From assembly GCF_022984075.1 (NCBI RefSeq), contig NZ_JALAAD010000001.1:1592455-1656454 (forward strand): a DNA stretch of 64,000 nt. The letters are read 5' to 3'. The stretch comes from Synechococcus sp. C9 (GTDB lineage: Bacteria; Cyanobacteriota; Cyanobacteriia; Gloeomargaritales; Gloeomargaritaceae). Under the pieces are notes generated by a model. The model searched no databases. It saw only the letters and a list, made by a program, of their open reading frames with translations, and was not told the origin of the DNA. How positions within the stretch are numbered: the first letter of the stretch is position 1; the number at the start of each line of letters is the position of its first letter. Made by a program: the position numbers and the translations under genes. Of this stretch, positions 9,721 to 17,797 are shown one piece after another.

Positions 9721-9808
9721 CATAGCAATTCTCTTTGATTAACGTTAGCTTGCGTGCCGTAGGCATACAAACATTCCTCAGAACCAGGGCGGGGCGGTGC
9801 CCTGCGAC
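9721..9808 (-). repeat. Dispersed palindromic repeat, copy A
   Basis: Read on the minus strand this is GTCGCAGGGCACCGCCCC...TGGTTCTGAGGAAT, ending in AGAATTGCTATG. It matches copies near 32.8, 35.2, 42.4 and 56.8 kb. Unlike the others it carries about 25 extra bases (around 9749-9770) between the TTGTTTG and TTAATCAA segments. Confidence 0.7.
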
Positions 9809-9815
9809 GAGCAGT

Positions 9816-9881
9816 GAGGAGTAAGGAGTGAGAAGCGAGAAGTGAGATTCCCTAGAACCAAGGGCGGGGGCAGGGAACCTC
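9816..9881 (-). repeat. Dispersed repeat, copy A2, with GAGTGAGAAG prefix
   Basis: Begins with short tandem GAGTGAGAAG/GAAGTGAG units and continues as ATTCCCTAGAACCAAGGGCGGGGGC, the core of the same repeat family. Copy B at 14301-14369 has the same arrangement. It is a partial copy lying directly beside copy A. Confidence 0.6.
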
Positions 9882-9918
9882 AGTCCATACCCCCATCCAT
9901 CCTGGCTAAATTGGCACG

Positions 9919-10770
9919 TTAGGCTGGTGTGATCCCGGCGATCCGTCCCCCTTGGCGGTGGATTTGTTGCATCCGCTGGAGCAGTTGGTCGTAGGGCACC
10001 AAAAAGCTGGTGGTCACCCGGCGCACCTTGGGATAGCCCGGGCCAGCCAAACCGGCGACTTCCACCCGGTACATCCGGGCATCCTGGCCGAGGGTGGGAC
10101 CTTGGCGGGATTGGGTGACGGTGTTTTGGGGGGCACGGTAGGCCCAGGCATCATTCACCCCGGCGGGACCCACGACGGTGCTGGCTTTGTTTTGCGCCAA
10201 TTCCCAGTTCAAGCGGGGGCTGGTGCGTTCCAGTTGGCTCCGGTCGCTGTTGGCATAGCCCCGGTAGAGCCGGAAGATGCGGGTAAATCCGGCAATTTTT
10301 TGCCCCGGTTGCGTCCAAAAGCCCCGGTAGGTGGGAACGGTATGTTCCCCAAAATTGGCTTGGTACTCCGGGCTGTCAATGTAGCTGTCAATTTCCGCAT
10401 CGTAGCCCTGGGCATGGTACAAGTCCAGGTGAAAGCTGATTTCGCTTTGGTCGTAGGGTGCCCGCCCCAGCAGGTGTTTGTAATTCAGTTCGATGAAACG
10501 GTTGTTGGCATTGGGGTAAAAGAATTTTTGTTTATACAGTTCTGATTTGGCGACCGCCCGCACCAATTCCCGCACGGTGATGTTGCCGTTACGGAGTTGG
10601 GATTCGGCGTAGGTGAGCCGTTCACTTTTCATTAGGTAATCGTTGCCCAGGACTTGGCGGTAAACGGCGCGGATCACCAGGTCTGTGTCCATCGGACTGC
10701 GCCATTCGATGCGGTCTTGCGGGGAAAAATCGCTGATGCCCAGGTTTTGGGCGGAGGTGGATTGGGTCAT
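9919..10770 (-). CDS. cpcC: Phycobilisome rod linker polypeptide (CpcC-type)
   Basis: A 283-residue linker with two domains. Residues about 20-150 form the PBS_linker domain, with the hallmark [21 protein letters not shown]. Residues about 230-283 are a CpcD-like capping domain ([14 protein letters not shown]... [24 protein letters not shown]). This two-domain order and length fit the phycocyanin rod linkers of 30-35 kDa (CpcC), not the rod-core linker CpcG. It assembles phycocyanin hexamers into rods on the thylakoid surface. Unusually, no phycocyanin or lyase gene is next to it, so it is a single-gene unit here. A phycoerythrocyanin or phycoerythrin linker cannot be excluded from sequence reading alone. 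Confidence 0.88.
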   Translation of the reverse strand: MTQSTSAQNLGISDFSPQDRIEWRSPMDTDLVIRAVYRQVLGNDYLMKSERLTYAESQLRNGNITVRELVRAVAKSELYKQKFFYPNANNRFIELNYKHLLGRAPYDQSEISFHLDLYHAQGYDAEIDSYIDSPEYQANFGEHTVPTYRGFWTQPGQKIAGFTRIFRLYRGYANSDRSQLERTSPRLNWELAQNKASTVVGPAGVNDAWAYRAPQNTVTQSRQGPTLGQDARMYRVEVAGLAGPGYPKVRRVTTSFLVPYDQLLQRMQQIHRQGGRIAGITPA

Positions 10771-10964
10771 AACAACTCCAAATGGGGGTTCGGTTCTGAA
10801 TTTTCTAATAAAATGGTGAAAAGTTTATAAATGCGCCCAGTTTTCGCAATAAAATGTAGCTTCATTTAGCAATTATTGATGTTTACCTGGGAATTGCCGC
10901 CAGCGATGGATGGGATGGACAGGCTGGTTAAGATGGAGGATACAGCCTGTTTGGGCAAGGGCGC

Positions 10965-13757
10965 ATGAGTAGGTCGGAACCGACGGTGTGCGGGCGATGG
11001 GAGTGGGAACCGGCGGGTATCCGTTGCACGCCTGAGTTGGCAACCCAACTGGAATTGAGCGGGGAAGTGTGTTCCCTTGACCAGTGGTGGGAGCGGGTGC
11101 CAGTGGCGGAACAGGCGCAGGTACAAAAGGCTTGGCAGGATTGGTTGGCGGGGGAAGGGGAGTTGCGCGTGGGGCATGGGTGGCTATTACCCCGGGGCGG
11201 GTGGCGCTGGTTGTGGGTGATTGGACAGGTGTGGCGGGGTCAGCGGTTGGGTTGGGTGCTGGATATGACGACCCTGACGGCTCCGGGGGAAATGGATCGG
11301 GAGGAGTTGCAAACGGTTTTGGATGCGTTTCCGGGTACGGTGTCCTGGATTGGTCAGGATTTGCGGTATTTGGGGGTGAATCGCCAGTTGGCGCATTCGT
11401 TGAATTTGCCCGTGACGGCGTTTCCGGGGCGTGAGGTGGGGTTTCTCAGCCCTGATCCGGTGTTTAACGAGTTTGTCCGGGGGGTGTTTGCCGACCCCGA
11501 TCCCCATCTGCAACGGGAGTTGGAATTGCAGGTGCCGGTGGGAGACGGTAGCCATAAAACGTTTCTGGTCATGGCGCAAAAATACCAGCAGGGGCGTGCC
11601 GCCGTGTTTGTCGGGGTGGACATTACGGAGCGGCGGCGGGTGGAAGCCCAACTGCGTTATAGCGAGGACCGGTTCCGGCGGTTGATTGAGGATTTGCAGG
11701 TGGGGGTGCAGTTGTGGAATCCCCAGGGGGAAGTGGTTCTGACCAATCGGGCGGCGTTGGCTATGCTCGGGCTGACGGAGCGGGAGTTGCGGCGCTACCA
11801 TCTGCGGGCACCCTATTGGAATGTGATTGATGAGGAAGGGAACCCGATGGCGGCGGAGGATTTACCGGTGGTACGGGCTGTGGCGGATAGACAGAGTGTC
11901 CGCAACCTGGTGATGGGGGTCTATCGCCAACGGTATCAGGACCGGGTGTGGTTGTTGGTGACGGCGGAACCCCAGGTGGATGACAAAGGGCAGGTGGTGC
12001 AGGTGATTTGTACGTTCAGTGACATTACCGAGCGGCGGCGGGTGGAGCAGGCATTGCGGGAAAGTCGGGAGCGGTATGCCCTGGCGGTGGCGGGGGCGAA
12101 TGATGGTCTCTGGGACTGGGATTTGAGTACCAATGCCATGTATTTTTCCAGCCGGTGGCAGGAGATGTTGGGCTACGAGGCGGGGGAAATCAGCCCCAAC
12201 CCGGATGAGTGGATGGACCGGATTCACCCGGAGGACCGGGACCGGGTGCGGAAGGAATTGGCGGCGCATTTGACCGGGTTGACCCCCCATTTTGAAAGCG
12301 AACATCGGGTAGTGCATCGGGATGGTACCTACCGCTGGATGCTTTGCCGGGGATTGGCGGTGCGGGATACGGACGGGCAGGTGTACCGGATGGCGGGTTC
12401 CCAAACGGATATTACCCAGCGCAAGCAGACGGAATCCCAACTGCGCTACGATGCCACCCACGATTCCCTGACGGATTTGGCGAATCGGGCTTTGTTTTTG
12501 GAATGTTTGGAGCAGGCATTGCGCCGTCGTCAGGATTGCCCCCAGGGGGTGAATTTTGCGGTTTTGTTTTTAGATTTAGACCGTTTCAAAATTGTCAATG
12601 ACAGTTTGGGGCACATGAGCGGCGACCGGTTGTTGGTGGCGATTGCCCGGCAGTTGCGCGCCTGTCTGCGCCCGGGGGATGTGCTGGCACGGTTTGGGGG
12701 GGATGAGTTTGCCATTTTACTGCATGGGATCACCAGTGCCCTGGATGCCCGTTTGATCGCCGAGCAGATTCATCGGGTATTTCGGGAACCCTTTGCCCTG
12801 GAAACGGATGGGCTGGAGGTGTTTACCAGTGCCAGTATTGGGGTGGTGCTGGGACCGGGGCACTATACCCGCCCGGAGGAGGTGCTACGGGATGTGGATG
12901 CGGCGATGCACCAGGCGAAATTGCAGGGGAAAGCCTGTACCGTCGTCTTTGACCATGCCATGCACGTCCAAGCTCTGCGCCTGCTTCAGGTGGAGACGGA
13001 TTTACGGCGGGCGATTGAACGGCAGGAATTGTGCATTTTTTACCAGCCAATTGTTTCCTTGGTGACCGGCGGGTTGACCGGGTTTGAGGCGTTGGTGCGC
13101 TGGCGGCATCCCCAGTGGGGCTTGGTGTCCCCGGGGGAATTTATCCCCTTGGCGGAGGAAACCGGGTTGATCCTCCCTTTGGGGCGGTGGGTACTGCACC
13201 AGTCCTGTCAGCAGATGCGCCAGTGGCAAAAAAACCTACCGGGAGCCGACCTCCTCACCATCAGCGTCAACCTTTCCGGGCGACAACTTTTGCAACCCCA
13301 TTTGCTGGAACAGGTCGGGGAAATCCTCACGGAGACGGGGTTAGACCCCCAGTTTTTGCGCTTGGAAATCACCGAGAGTGTGTTGGGCGACTACGACGAG
13401 GCGGTGACGATTTTGAAAAAACTTAAGGATTTGGGGGTGGATGCCTGTATTGACGATTTTGGTACAGGGCATTCGTCCTTAAGTCGTCTGCATCGCTTTC
13501 CCATTGACCGCTTGAAGATTGACCAATCCTTTGTCTCCCAGGCGGAGCATGACCGGGAATCGGGGGAAATCATCCGCACCATCATGTCCCTCGCCCAAAG
13601 CCTGCAGATGGATGTGATCGCTGAGGGGGTGGAGACCCGGGCGCAACGCCAGTTACTCCAAAACTTAAACTGCCAGTATGCCCAGGGGTTTTTGTTTTCC
13701 CGACCCTTACCCAGTGCGGACGTGGAGCAATTACTCCGCCAGTCCCCCGGTTGGTGA
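10965..13757 (+). CDS. PAS-GGDEF-EAL c-di-GMP signalling protein
   Basis: A 930-residue soluble protein. Residues 1-100 are a divergent region, followed by three PAS-like domains (about 105-220, 225-355, 365-485), each ending in a D-I-T-E/Q-R motif. The GGDEF domain has an intact FGGDEF active site (about residue 576) and an intact RxxD inhibitory site (RPGD) five residues before it. The EAL domain (about 665-925) keeps FEALVRWRHP and DDFGTGHSSL. Both cyclase and phosphodiesterase active sites therefore look competent, so net activity cannot be predicted. The stop overlaps queF (opposite strand) by 27 bases. No membrane segment is seen; the sensed signal is unknown. Confidence 0.92.
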   Translation: MSRSEPTVCGRWEWEPAGIRCTPELATQLELSGEVCSLDQWWERVPVAEQAQVQKAWQDWLAGEGELRVGHGWLLPRGGWRWLWVIGQVWRGQRLGWVLDMTTLTAPGEMDREELQTVLDAFPGTVSWIGQDLRYLGVNRQLAHSLNLPVTAFPGREVGFLSPDPVFNEFVRGVFADPDPHLQRELELQVPVGDGSHKTFLVMAQKYQQGRAAVFVGVDITERRRVEAQLRYSEDRFRRLIEDLQVGVQLWNPQGEVVLTNRAALAMLGLTERELRRYHLRAPYWNVIDEEGNPMAAEDLPVVRAVADRQSVRNLVMGVYRQRYQDRVWLLVTAEPQVDDKGQVVQVICTFSDITERRRVEQALRESRERYALAVAGANDGLWDWDLSTNAMYFSSRWQEMLGYEAGEISPNPDEWMDRIHPEDRDRVRKELAAHLTGLTPHFESEHRVVHRDGTYRWMLCRGLAVRDTDGQVYRMAGSQTDITQRKQTESQLRYDATHDSLTDLANRALFLECLEQALRRRQDCPQGVNFAVLFLDLDRFKIVNDSLGHMSGDRLLVAIARQLRACLRPGDVLARFGGDEFAILLHGITSALDARLIAEQIHRVFREPFALETDGLEVFTSASIGVVLGPGHYTRPEEVLRDVDAAMHQAKLQGKACTVVFDHAMHVQALRLLQVETDLRRAIERQELCIFYQPIVSLVTGGLTGFEALVRWRHPQWGLVSPGEFIPLAEETGLILPLGRWVLHQSCQQMRQWQKNLPGADLLTISVNLSGRQLLQPHLLEQVGEILTETGLDPQFLRLEITESVLGDYDEAVTILKKLKDLGVDACIDDFGTGHSSLSRLHRFPIDRLKIDQSFVSQAEHDRESGEIIRTIMSLAQSLQMDVIAEGVETRAQRQLLQNLNCQYAQGFLFSRPLPSADVEQLLRQSPGW

Positions 13758-14135
13758 ATCGGGATAGACCACTTCAATCACGGTATGCACATTCCCCCGG
13801 GGGTTGAAATCCGCTTTCAAACGCACCGCAAGAGGGGCGGCAACGGCGACAAAATCATCCAGAATTTGGTTGGCGGCGGCTTCGTGGGCAATCCGTTTAT
13901 CCCGATAACTATTGATATATAGTTTGATGGATTTAAGTTCTACCACCCGCTGGTCAGGAATGTAGTCCAGGTAAATGGTGGCAAAATCAGGGTAGCCGGA
14001 AAAGGGGCATTTACAGGTAAATTCGGGCAGGGTAATGCGAATCCAATAATGCCGACCGGGGCGAGGGTTGGGAAAGGTGAGCAGTTCCCCTTCCCGGATC
14101 AATCGCTCGCCGTAGGGTTCCGAGGTGGTGGTCAT
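13731..14135 (-). CDS. queF: NADPH-dependent 7-cyano-7-deazaguanine reductase QueF
   Basis: A 134-residue short-form (unimodular) QueF, which reduces preQ0 to preQ1 in queuosine synthesis. FTCKCPFSGYPDFA holds the catalytic Cys (C43, aligning with the Cys of FT-x-x-CP in Bacillus QueF) and the catalytic Asp (D50). VELKSIKLY (66-72) is the E-(S/L)-K-S-x-K NADPH/substrate motif, and the RIAHE segment carries the substrate-binding His/Glu. Length is normal for the type I enzyme. I saw no preQ1 riboswitch in the leader. The gene is convergent with and overlaps the GGDEF-EAL gene by 27 bases. Confidence 0.95.
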   Translation of the reverse strand: MTTTSEPYGERLIREGELLTFPNPRPGRHYWIRITLPEFTCKCPFSGYPDFATIYLDYIPDQRVVELKSIKLYINSYRDKRIAHEAAANQILDDFVAVAAPLAVRLKADFNPRGNVHTVIEVVYPDSPTGGLAE

Positions 14136-14300
14136 CGGGGCAAAAGGGCATAGACTTTATCACTATAACAATCCTGGGCAATGGATGGGAATATGGCAAT
14201 CCGATTCGATGAACAAACAGAAATTTTTCAGAGTCAAATATGGGGACAACGCCCTTGTAACCCTTGATTTTTTAAGTATAAAATTTACTCACAATGCCAA

Positions 14301-14369
14301 GGAGTGAGAAGTGAGGAGTGAGAAGCGAGATTCCCCAGAACCAAGGCCGGGGGCGGTGCCCCTGTGACC
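14301..14369 (-). repeat. Dispersed repeat, copy B
   Basis: Contains tandem GAGTGAGAAG units followed by ATTCCCCAGAACCAAGG and the palindromic core GGGGGCGGTGCCCCTG. It is almost the same arrangement as copy A2 at 9816-9881. It lies in the gap between queF and the VOC gene. Confidence 0.65.
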
Positions 14370-14421
14370 CCTGTTCTAAACTCAGTTAGGATGGCTATAT
14401 TGCGTAATCCATTGAAGATTG

Positions 14422-14829
14422 CTACAGGATTTCCATTAGTTCAATCGGTAACCCATCGTAGTCTTGAATAAACGCCACTCGATAATTTTTTTGCCCAATG
14501 GTTTGGGGTGTTGGTGCAAGTAATACTTTTGGTGGCTCGGGTAATTGTTCCCTCAGTTGGTTGAGAAGATTTTCCAAGTTTTCGACCCGAAAAGAAAGAT
14601 GATAATAACCCACATAATGTTCATCCCCAAAGGCATCGGGAGCGGGACGGGGCAGGGGTACTTGCATCAATTCCAAACGGGTGCCCAGCCCTTCCAACCA
14701 ACAGGCTAACGTGATCCCCGCCGTAAATCGCTCAATGACTGCAAACCCCAAGACTGTATAAAATTCCATCGCCCGATGAATATTGCCGGTGCGAATCGCA
14801 ATATGATGATATTGGATTAACTTTGACAT
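14422..14829 (-). CDS. VOC (glyoxalase/bleomycin resistance) family protein
   Basis: A 135-residue single-domain protein with the paired beta-alpha-beta-beta-beta fold. YHHIAIRTGNIHRAMEFYTVLGF opens the first module, HLSFRVENLENLLNQLRE the second, and DYDGLPIELMEIL closes it. Candidate metal ligands are the His in HHIAI, the Glu in RLELM, the His in YYHLSF and the Glu in IELME. That set resembles glyoxalase I or dioxygenase-like VOC enzymes, but the substrate cannot be deduced. The ATG at 14829 is used because the conserved domain begins immediately after it. Confidence 0.82.
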   Translation of the reverse strand: MSKLIQYHHIAIRTGNIHRAMEFYTVLGFAVIERFTAGITLACWLEGLGTRLELMQVPLPRPAPDAFGDEHYVGYYHLSFRVENLENLLNQLREQLPEPPKVLLAPTPQTIGQKNYRVAFIQDYDGLPIELMEIL

Positions 14830-14932
14830 TACCAATCCCGCAAGGGTCACTAAAATCATTCCCGCCCACCATTATCCACCAGTTTATGGTGCCATGCGCT
14901 AGGGTGGATGGGAGTATCACGACCTGCGACCC

Positions 14933-17785
14933 ATGACCGATGCTTTTGCCCGCCGCCATTTGGGGCTGACTTCTGAGGATCAAGCCATCATCCTGCGCTT
15001 TTTGGGCTGTCCTGACCTCGATACCTTGATTGACCAGGTAGTACCGGCACAGCTACGCACCCAAACACCCCTGCATACCCCAGCGGCACAGACGGAGTAT
15101 CAAGCCCTGAAAACCCTCAAAGCCCTGGCACAACAGAACCAACTTTGGCAAAGTTTTCTGGGAATGGGTTATTACAATTGCATTACTCCGCCCGTCATTC
15201 AGCGCAACATTTTAGAACATCCGGGTTGGTACACGTCCTATACGCCCTATCAGGCGGAAATTGCCCAAGGTCGTCTGGAGGCGTTGTTCAATTTTCAAAC
15301 CTTGATTACGGAATTGACGGGGTTAGAAATTGCCAATGCGTCCCTGTTGGATGAGGCAACGGCGGCGGCGGAAGCGATGATTTTGAGCTATCAGGTGCAT
15401 CATCAACAACGGCGGGTCTTTTGGGTGGATCAGCACTGCTGGCCGCAAACGTTGGCGGTTCTGCAAACCCGTGCCACAGCCCTGGGTATGGATTTACGCA
15501 TTGCCCCGCTGGCAGATTTTCATTTGGATGAAACCACCTGTGGTTGTTTGGTACAATATCCCAATTCCTATGGGGTTTTGGTTGATCCCCAGCCGGTTTT
15601 CGCTCAGGCGCAAGCAGTCGGGGCATTACGGATCATGGCCGCTGATGTGTTGAGTTTGGCACTGTTGAAACCACCGGGGGCTTGGGGAGCGGATATTGCG
15701 GTTGGCAGTACCCAACGGTTGGGCGTGCCCCTGGGCTATGGGGGCCCCCATGCGGCCTATTTTGCGACTCGCTCCATGTACAAACGGCAGGTGCCAGGAC
15801 GGATGGTGGGTTTATCCAAGGATAGTCAGGGACGACCTGCGCTACGATTGGCTCTGCAAACCCGGGAACAACATATCCGCCGGGAGCGGGCGACCAGCAA
15901 TATCTGTACAGCACAAGTACTGTTGGCGGTGGTGGCGAGTATGTACGGGGTCTATCACGGAGCCGAGGGGTTGCGGCGCATTGCCCAGCAAATTCATCAT
16001 CAGGCGCAGGTGTTGGCGAAAGGCTGTGCCCAATTGGGTTATGCGGTGCGGTTGCAGGCATTTTTTGATACGGTTTTTTTGGAATTAAATTCTGCCCAAC
16101 GTCAGGCACTTCAGGAACGCTTTTACCAGGCTCAAATTAATCTAAATTGGTTTTATCCTGAAGGGGTGGGAATCAGTTTGGATGAAACCACTGAATGGTC
16201 GGATGTGGAACGGTTACTGCGTCTATTGAACGGGGGTCAGGAATTGCCCTTTGCGTTTCAGGAATGGGTGGATCAGACGGCATATGAGTACCCAGAAATG
16301 TGGGCGCGAACCGGGGATTTTCTCACCCAGGAAGTGTTTCGGCAATATCATTCGGAAACAGAATTTTTACGCTACCTTTATCGCTTACAAAGTCGGGATT
16401 TGTCCCTCACAACCGCGATGATGCCCTTGGGTTCCTGCACCATGAAATTGAATGCCACGAGTGAAATGGTGCCGATTTCCTGGCCCGAATTTAATCAAAT
16501 TCATCCCTTTGTGCCGTTGGAACAAACCCAGGGGTATCAACGCCTGTTTCGGGATTTGACCACCTGGTTGGCGGATATGACCGGTCTGCCGGGGGTGTCG
16601 TTGCAACCGAATGCGGGTTCCCAGGGGGAATTGACGGGGTTGTTAGTCATTCGTCAGTACCATCAACAGCGGGGAGAACCCCAACGCCGGGTGTGTCTGA
16701 TTCCCCAGTCGGCGCATGGTACGAATCCAGCGAGTGCAGTGATGGCGGGGTTCCAGGTGGTGCCGATCGCCTGCGATAAACAGGGGAATGTGAATAGTGA
16801 CGATTTACACACAAAAGCCAGCCAATATGCAGACGAATTAGCCGCATTGATGCTCACCTATCCCTCGACGCACGGGGTGTTTGAAACCGGGGTGCGGGAG
16901 TTGTGCCAGGTGGTGCATGCGTTTGGGGGGCAGGTGTATCTGGACGGGGCGAACCTGAATGCGCTGGTGGGCTTGTGTCGTCCGGGGGAATTGGGGTTTG
17001 ATGTCTGCCATGTGAATTTGCATAAAACCTTCTGCATTCCGCATGGGGGGGGCGGGCCGGGGATGGGGCCGATTGTGGTGGCGGAGCATTTGCAAGCCTT
17101 TCTGCCCACTCATCCGCTGATCCCTACAGGCGGCGATCAGAGTATCGGGACAATTGCGGCGGCTCCCTGGAGTAGTGCCAGTATTTTGCCCATCTCTTGG
17201 ATGTATATGGTACTGATGGGAGCAGAAGGTTTGACCCAGGCGACCCGTTTGGCGATTTTGAATGCGAATTACATTGCCCAACGCTTAGACCCCTATTTCC
17301 CGGTGCTGTATCGGGGCAAGTATGGCTGGGTGGCGCACGAGTGTATCTTGGATTTGCGCCCTTTGAAGGCTCAGACGGGGGTGGAGGTGGAGGATGTGGC
17401 GAAACGGTTGATGGATTACGGGTTTCATGCGCCGACCGTGTCCTGGCCGGTGGCGGGGACGATGATGGTGGAACCGACGGAAAGCGAATCCCTGCGGGAG
17501 TTGGACCGGTTTTGCGAGGCGATGATTGGTATTTACCACGAGGCGATGGCGATTGCCCAGGGGCAGGCGGACCCCCAGGATAATCTGCTCAAAAATGCCC
17601 CCCACCCGGCGGAAGTTGTCATTACAGATACCTGGCATCATCCCTACAGTCGGGAACAGGCTGCCTATCCGGTAGCGGGGTTACGGGCATATAAATTTTG
17701 GTCACCGGTGGCTCGGATTGACAATGCCTACGGGGATCGCCACCTGGTCTGTAGTTGTCCACCCCTACTGGATGACGACCATTAA
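14933..17785 (+). CDS. gcvP: Glycine dehydrogenase (decarboxylating), P-protein
   Basis: A 950-residue, full-length homodimeric-type P-protein. It decarboxylates glycine with PLP and passes aminomethyl to lipoyl-GcvH; in cyanobacteria it works in the photorespiratory 2-phosphoglycolate pathway. The PLP lysine lies in [21 protein letters not shown] (about residue 697). Other hallmarks are FARRHLG at the N-terminus, [19 protein letters not shown], and SQGELTGL with [14 protein letters not shown]. The start ATG at 14933 fits the family. gcvT and gcvH are not in the window, and I saw no glycine riboswitch. priA follows after 12 bases, suggesting co-transcription. Confidence 0.97.
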   Translation: MTDAFARRHLGLTSEDQAIILRFLGCPDLDTLIDQVVPAQLRTQTPLHTPAAQTEYQALKTLKALAQQNQLWQSFLGMGYYNCITPPVIQRNILEHPGWYTSYTPYQAEIAQGRLEALFNFQTLITELTGLEIANASLLDEATAAAEAMILSYQVHHQQRRVFWVDQHCWPQTLAVLQTRATALGMDLRIAPLADFHLDETTCGCLVQYPNSYGVLVDPQPVFAQAQAVGALRIMAADVLSLALLKPPGAWGADIAVGSTQRLGVPLGYGGPHAAYFATRSMYKRQVPGRMVGLSKDSQGRPALRLALQTREQHIRRERATSNICTAQVLLAVVASMYGVYHGAEGLRRIAQQIHHQAQVLAKGCAQLGYAVRLQAFFDTVFLELNSAQRQALQERFYQAQINLNWFYPEGVGISLDETTEWSDVERLLRLLNGGQELPFAFQEWVDQTAYEYPEMWARTGDFLTQEVFRQYHSETEFLRYLYRLQSRDLSLTTAMMPLGSCTMKLNATSEMVPISWPEFNQIHPFVPLEQTQGYQRLFRDLTTWLADMTGLPGVSLQPNAGSQGELTGLLVIRQYHQQRGEPQRRVCLIPQSAHGTNPASAVMAGFQVVPIACDKQGNVNSDDLHTKASQYADELAALMLTYPSTHGVFETGVRELCQVVHAFGGQVYLDGANLNALVGLCRPGELGFDVCHVNLHKTFCIPHGGGGPGMGPIVVAEHLQAFLPTHPLIPTGGDQSIGTIAAAPWSSASILPISWMYMVLMGAEGLTQATRLAILNANYIAQRLDPYFPVLYRGKYGWVAHECILDLRPLKAQTGVEVEDVAKRLMDYGFHAPTVSWPVAGTMMVEPTESESLRELDRFCEAMIGIYHEAMAIAQGQADPQDNLLKNAPHPAEVVITDTWHHPYSREQAAYPVAGLRAYKFWSPVARIDNAYGDRHLVCSCPPLLDDDH

Positions 17786-17797
17786 GGAACTTTAAGG

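Noticed and set aside
13760-14300. Search for a preQ1 riboswitch upstream of queF
   Set aside because: No pseudoknot-like C-rich loop and A-rich tail is visible in the minus-strand leader.
14830-14932. Search for a glycine riboswitch before gcvP
   Set aside because: The leader is only about 100 bases and lacks the paired glycine-aptamer architecture.
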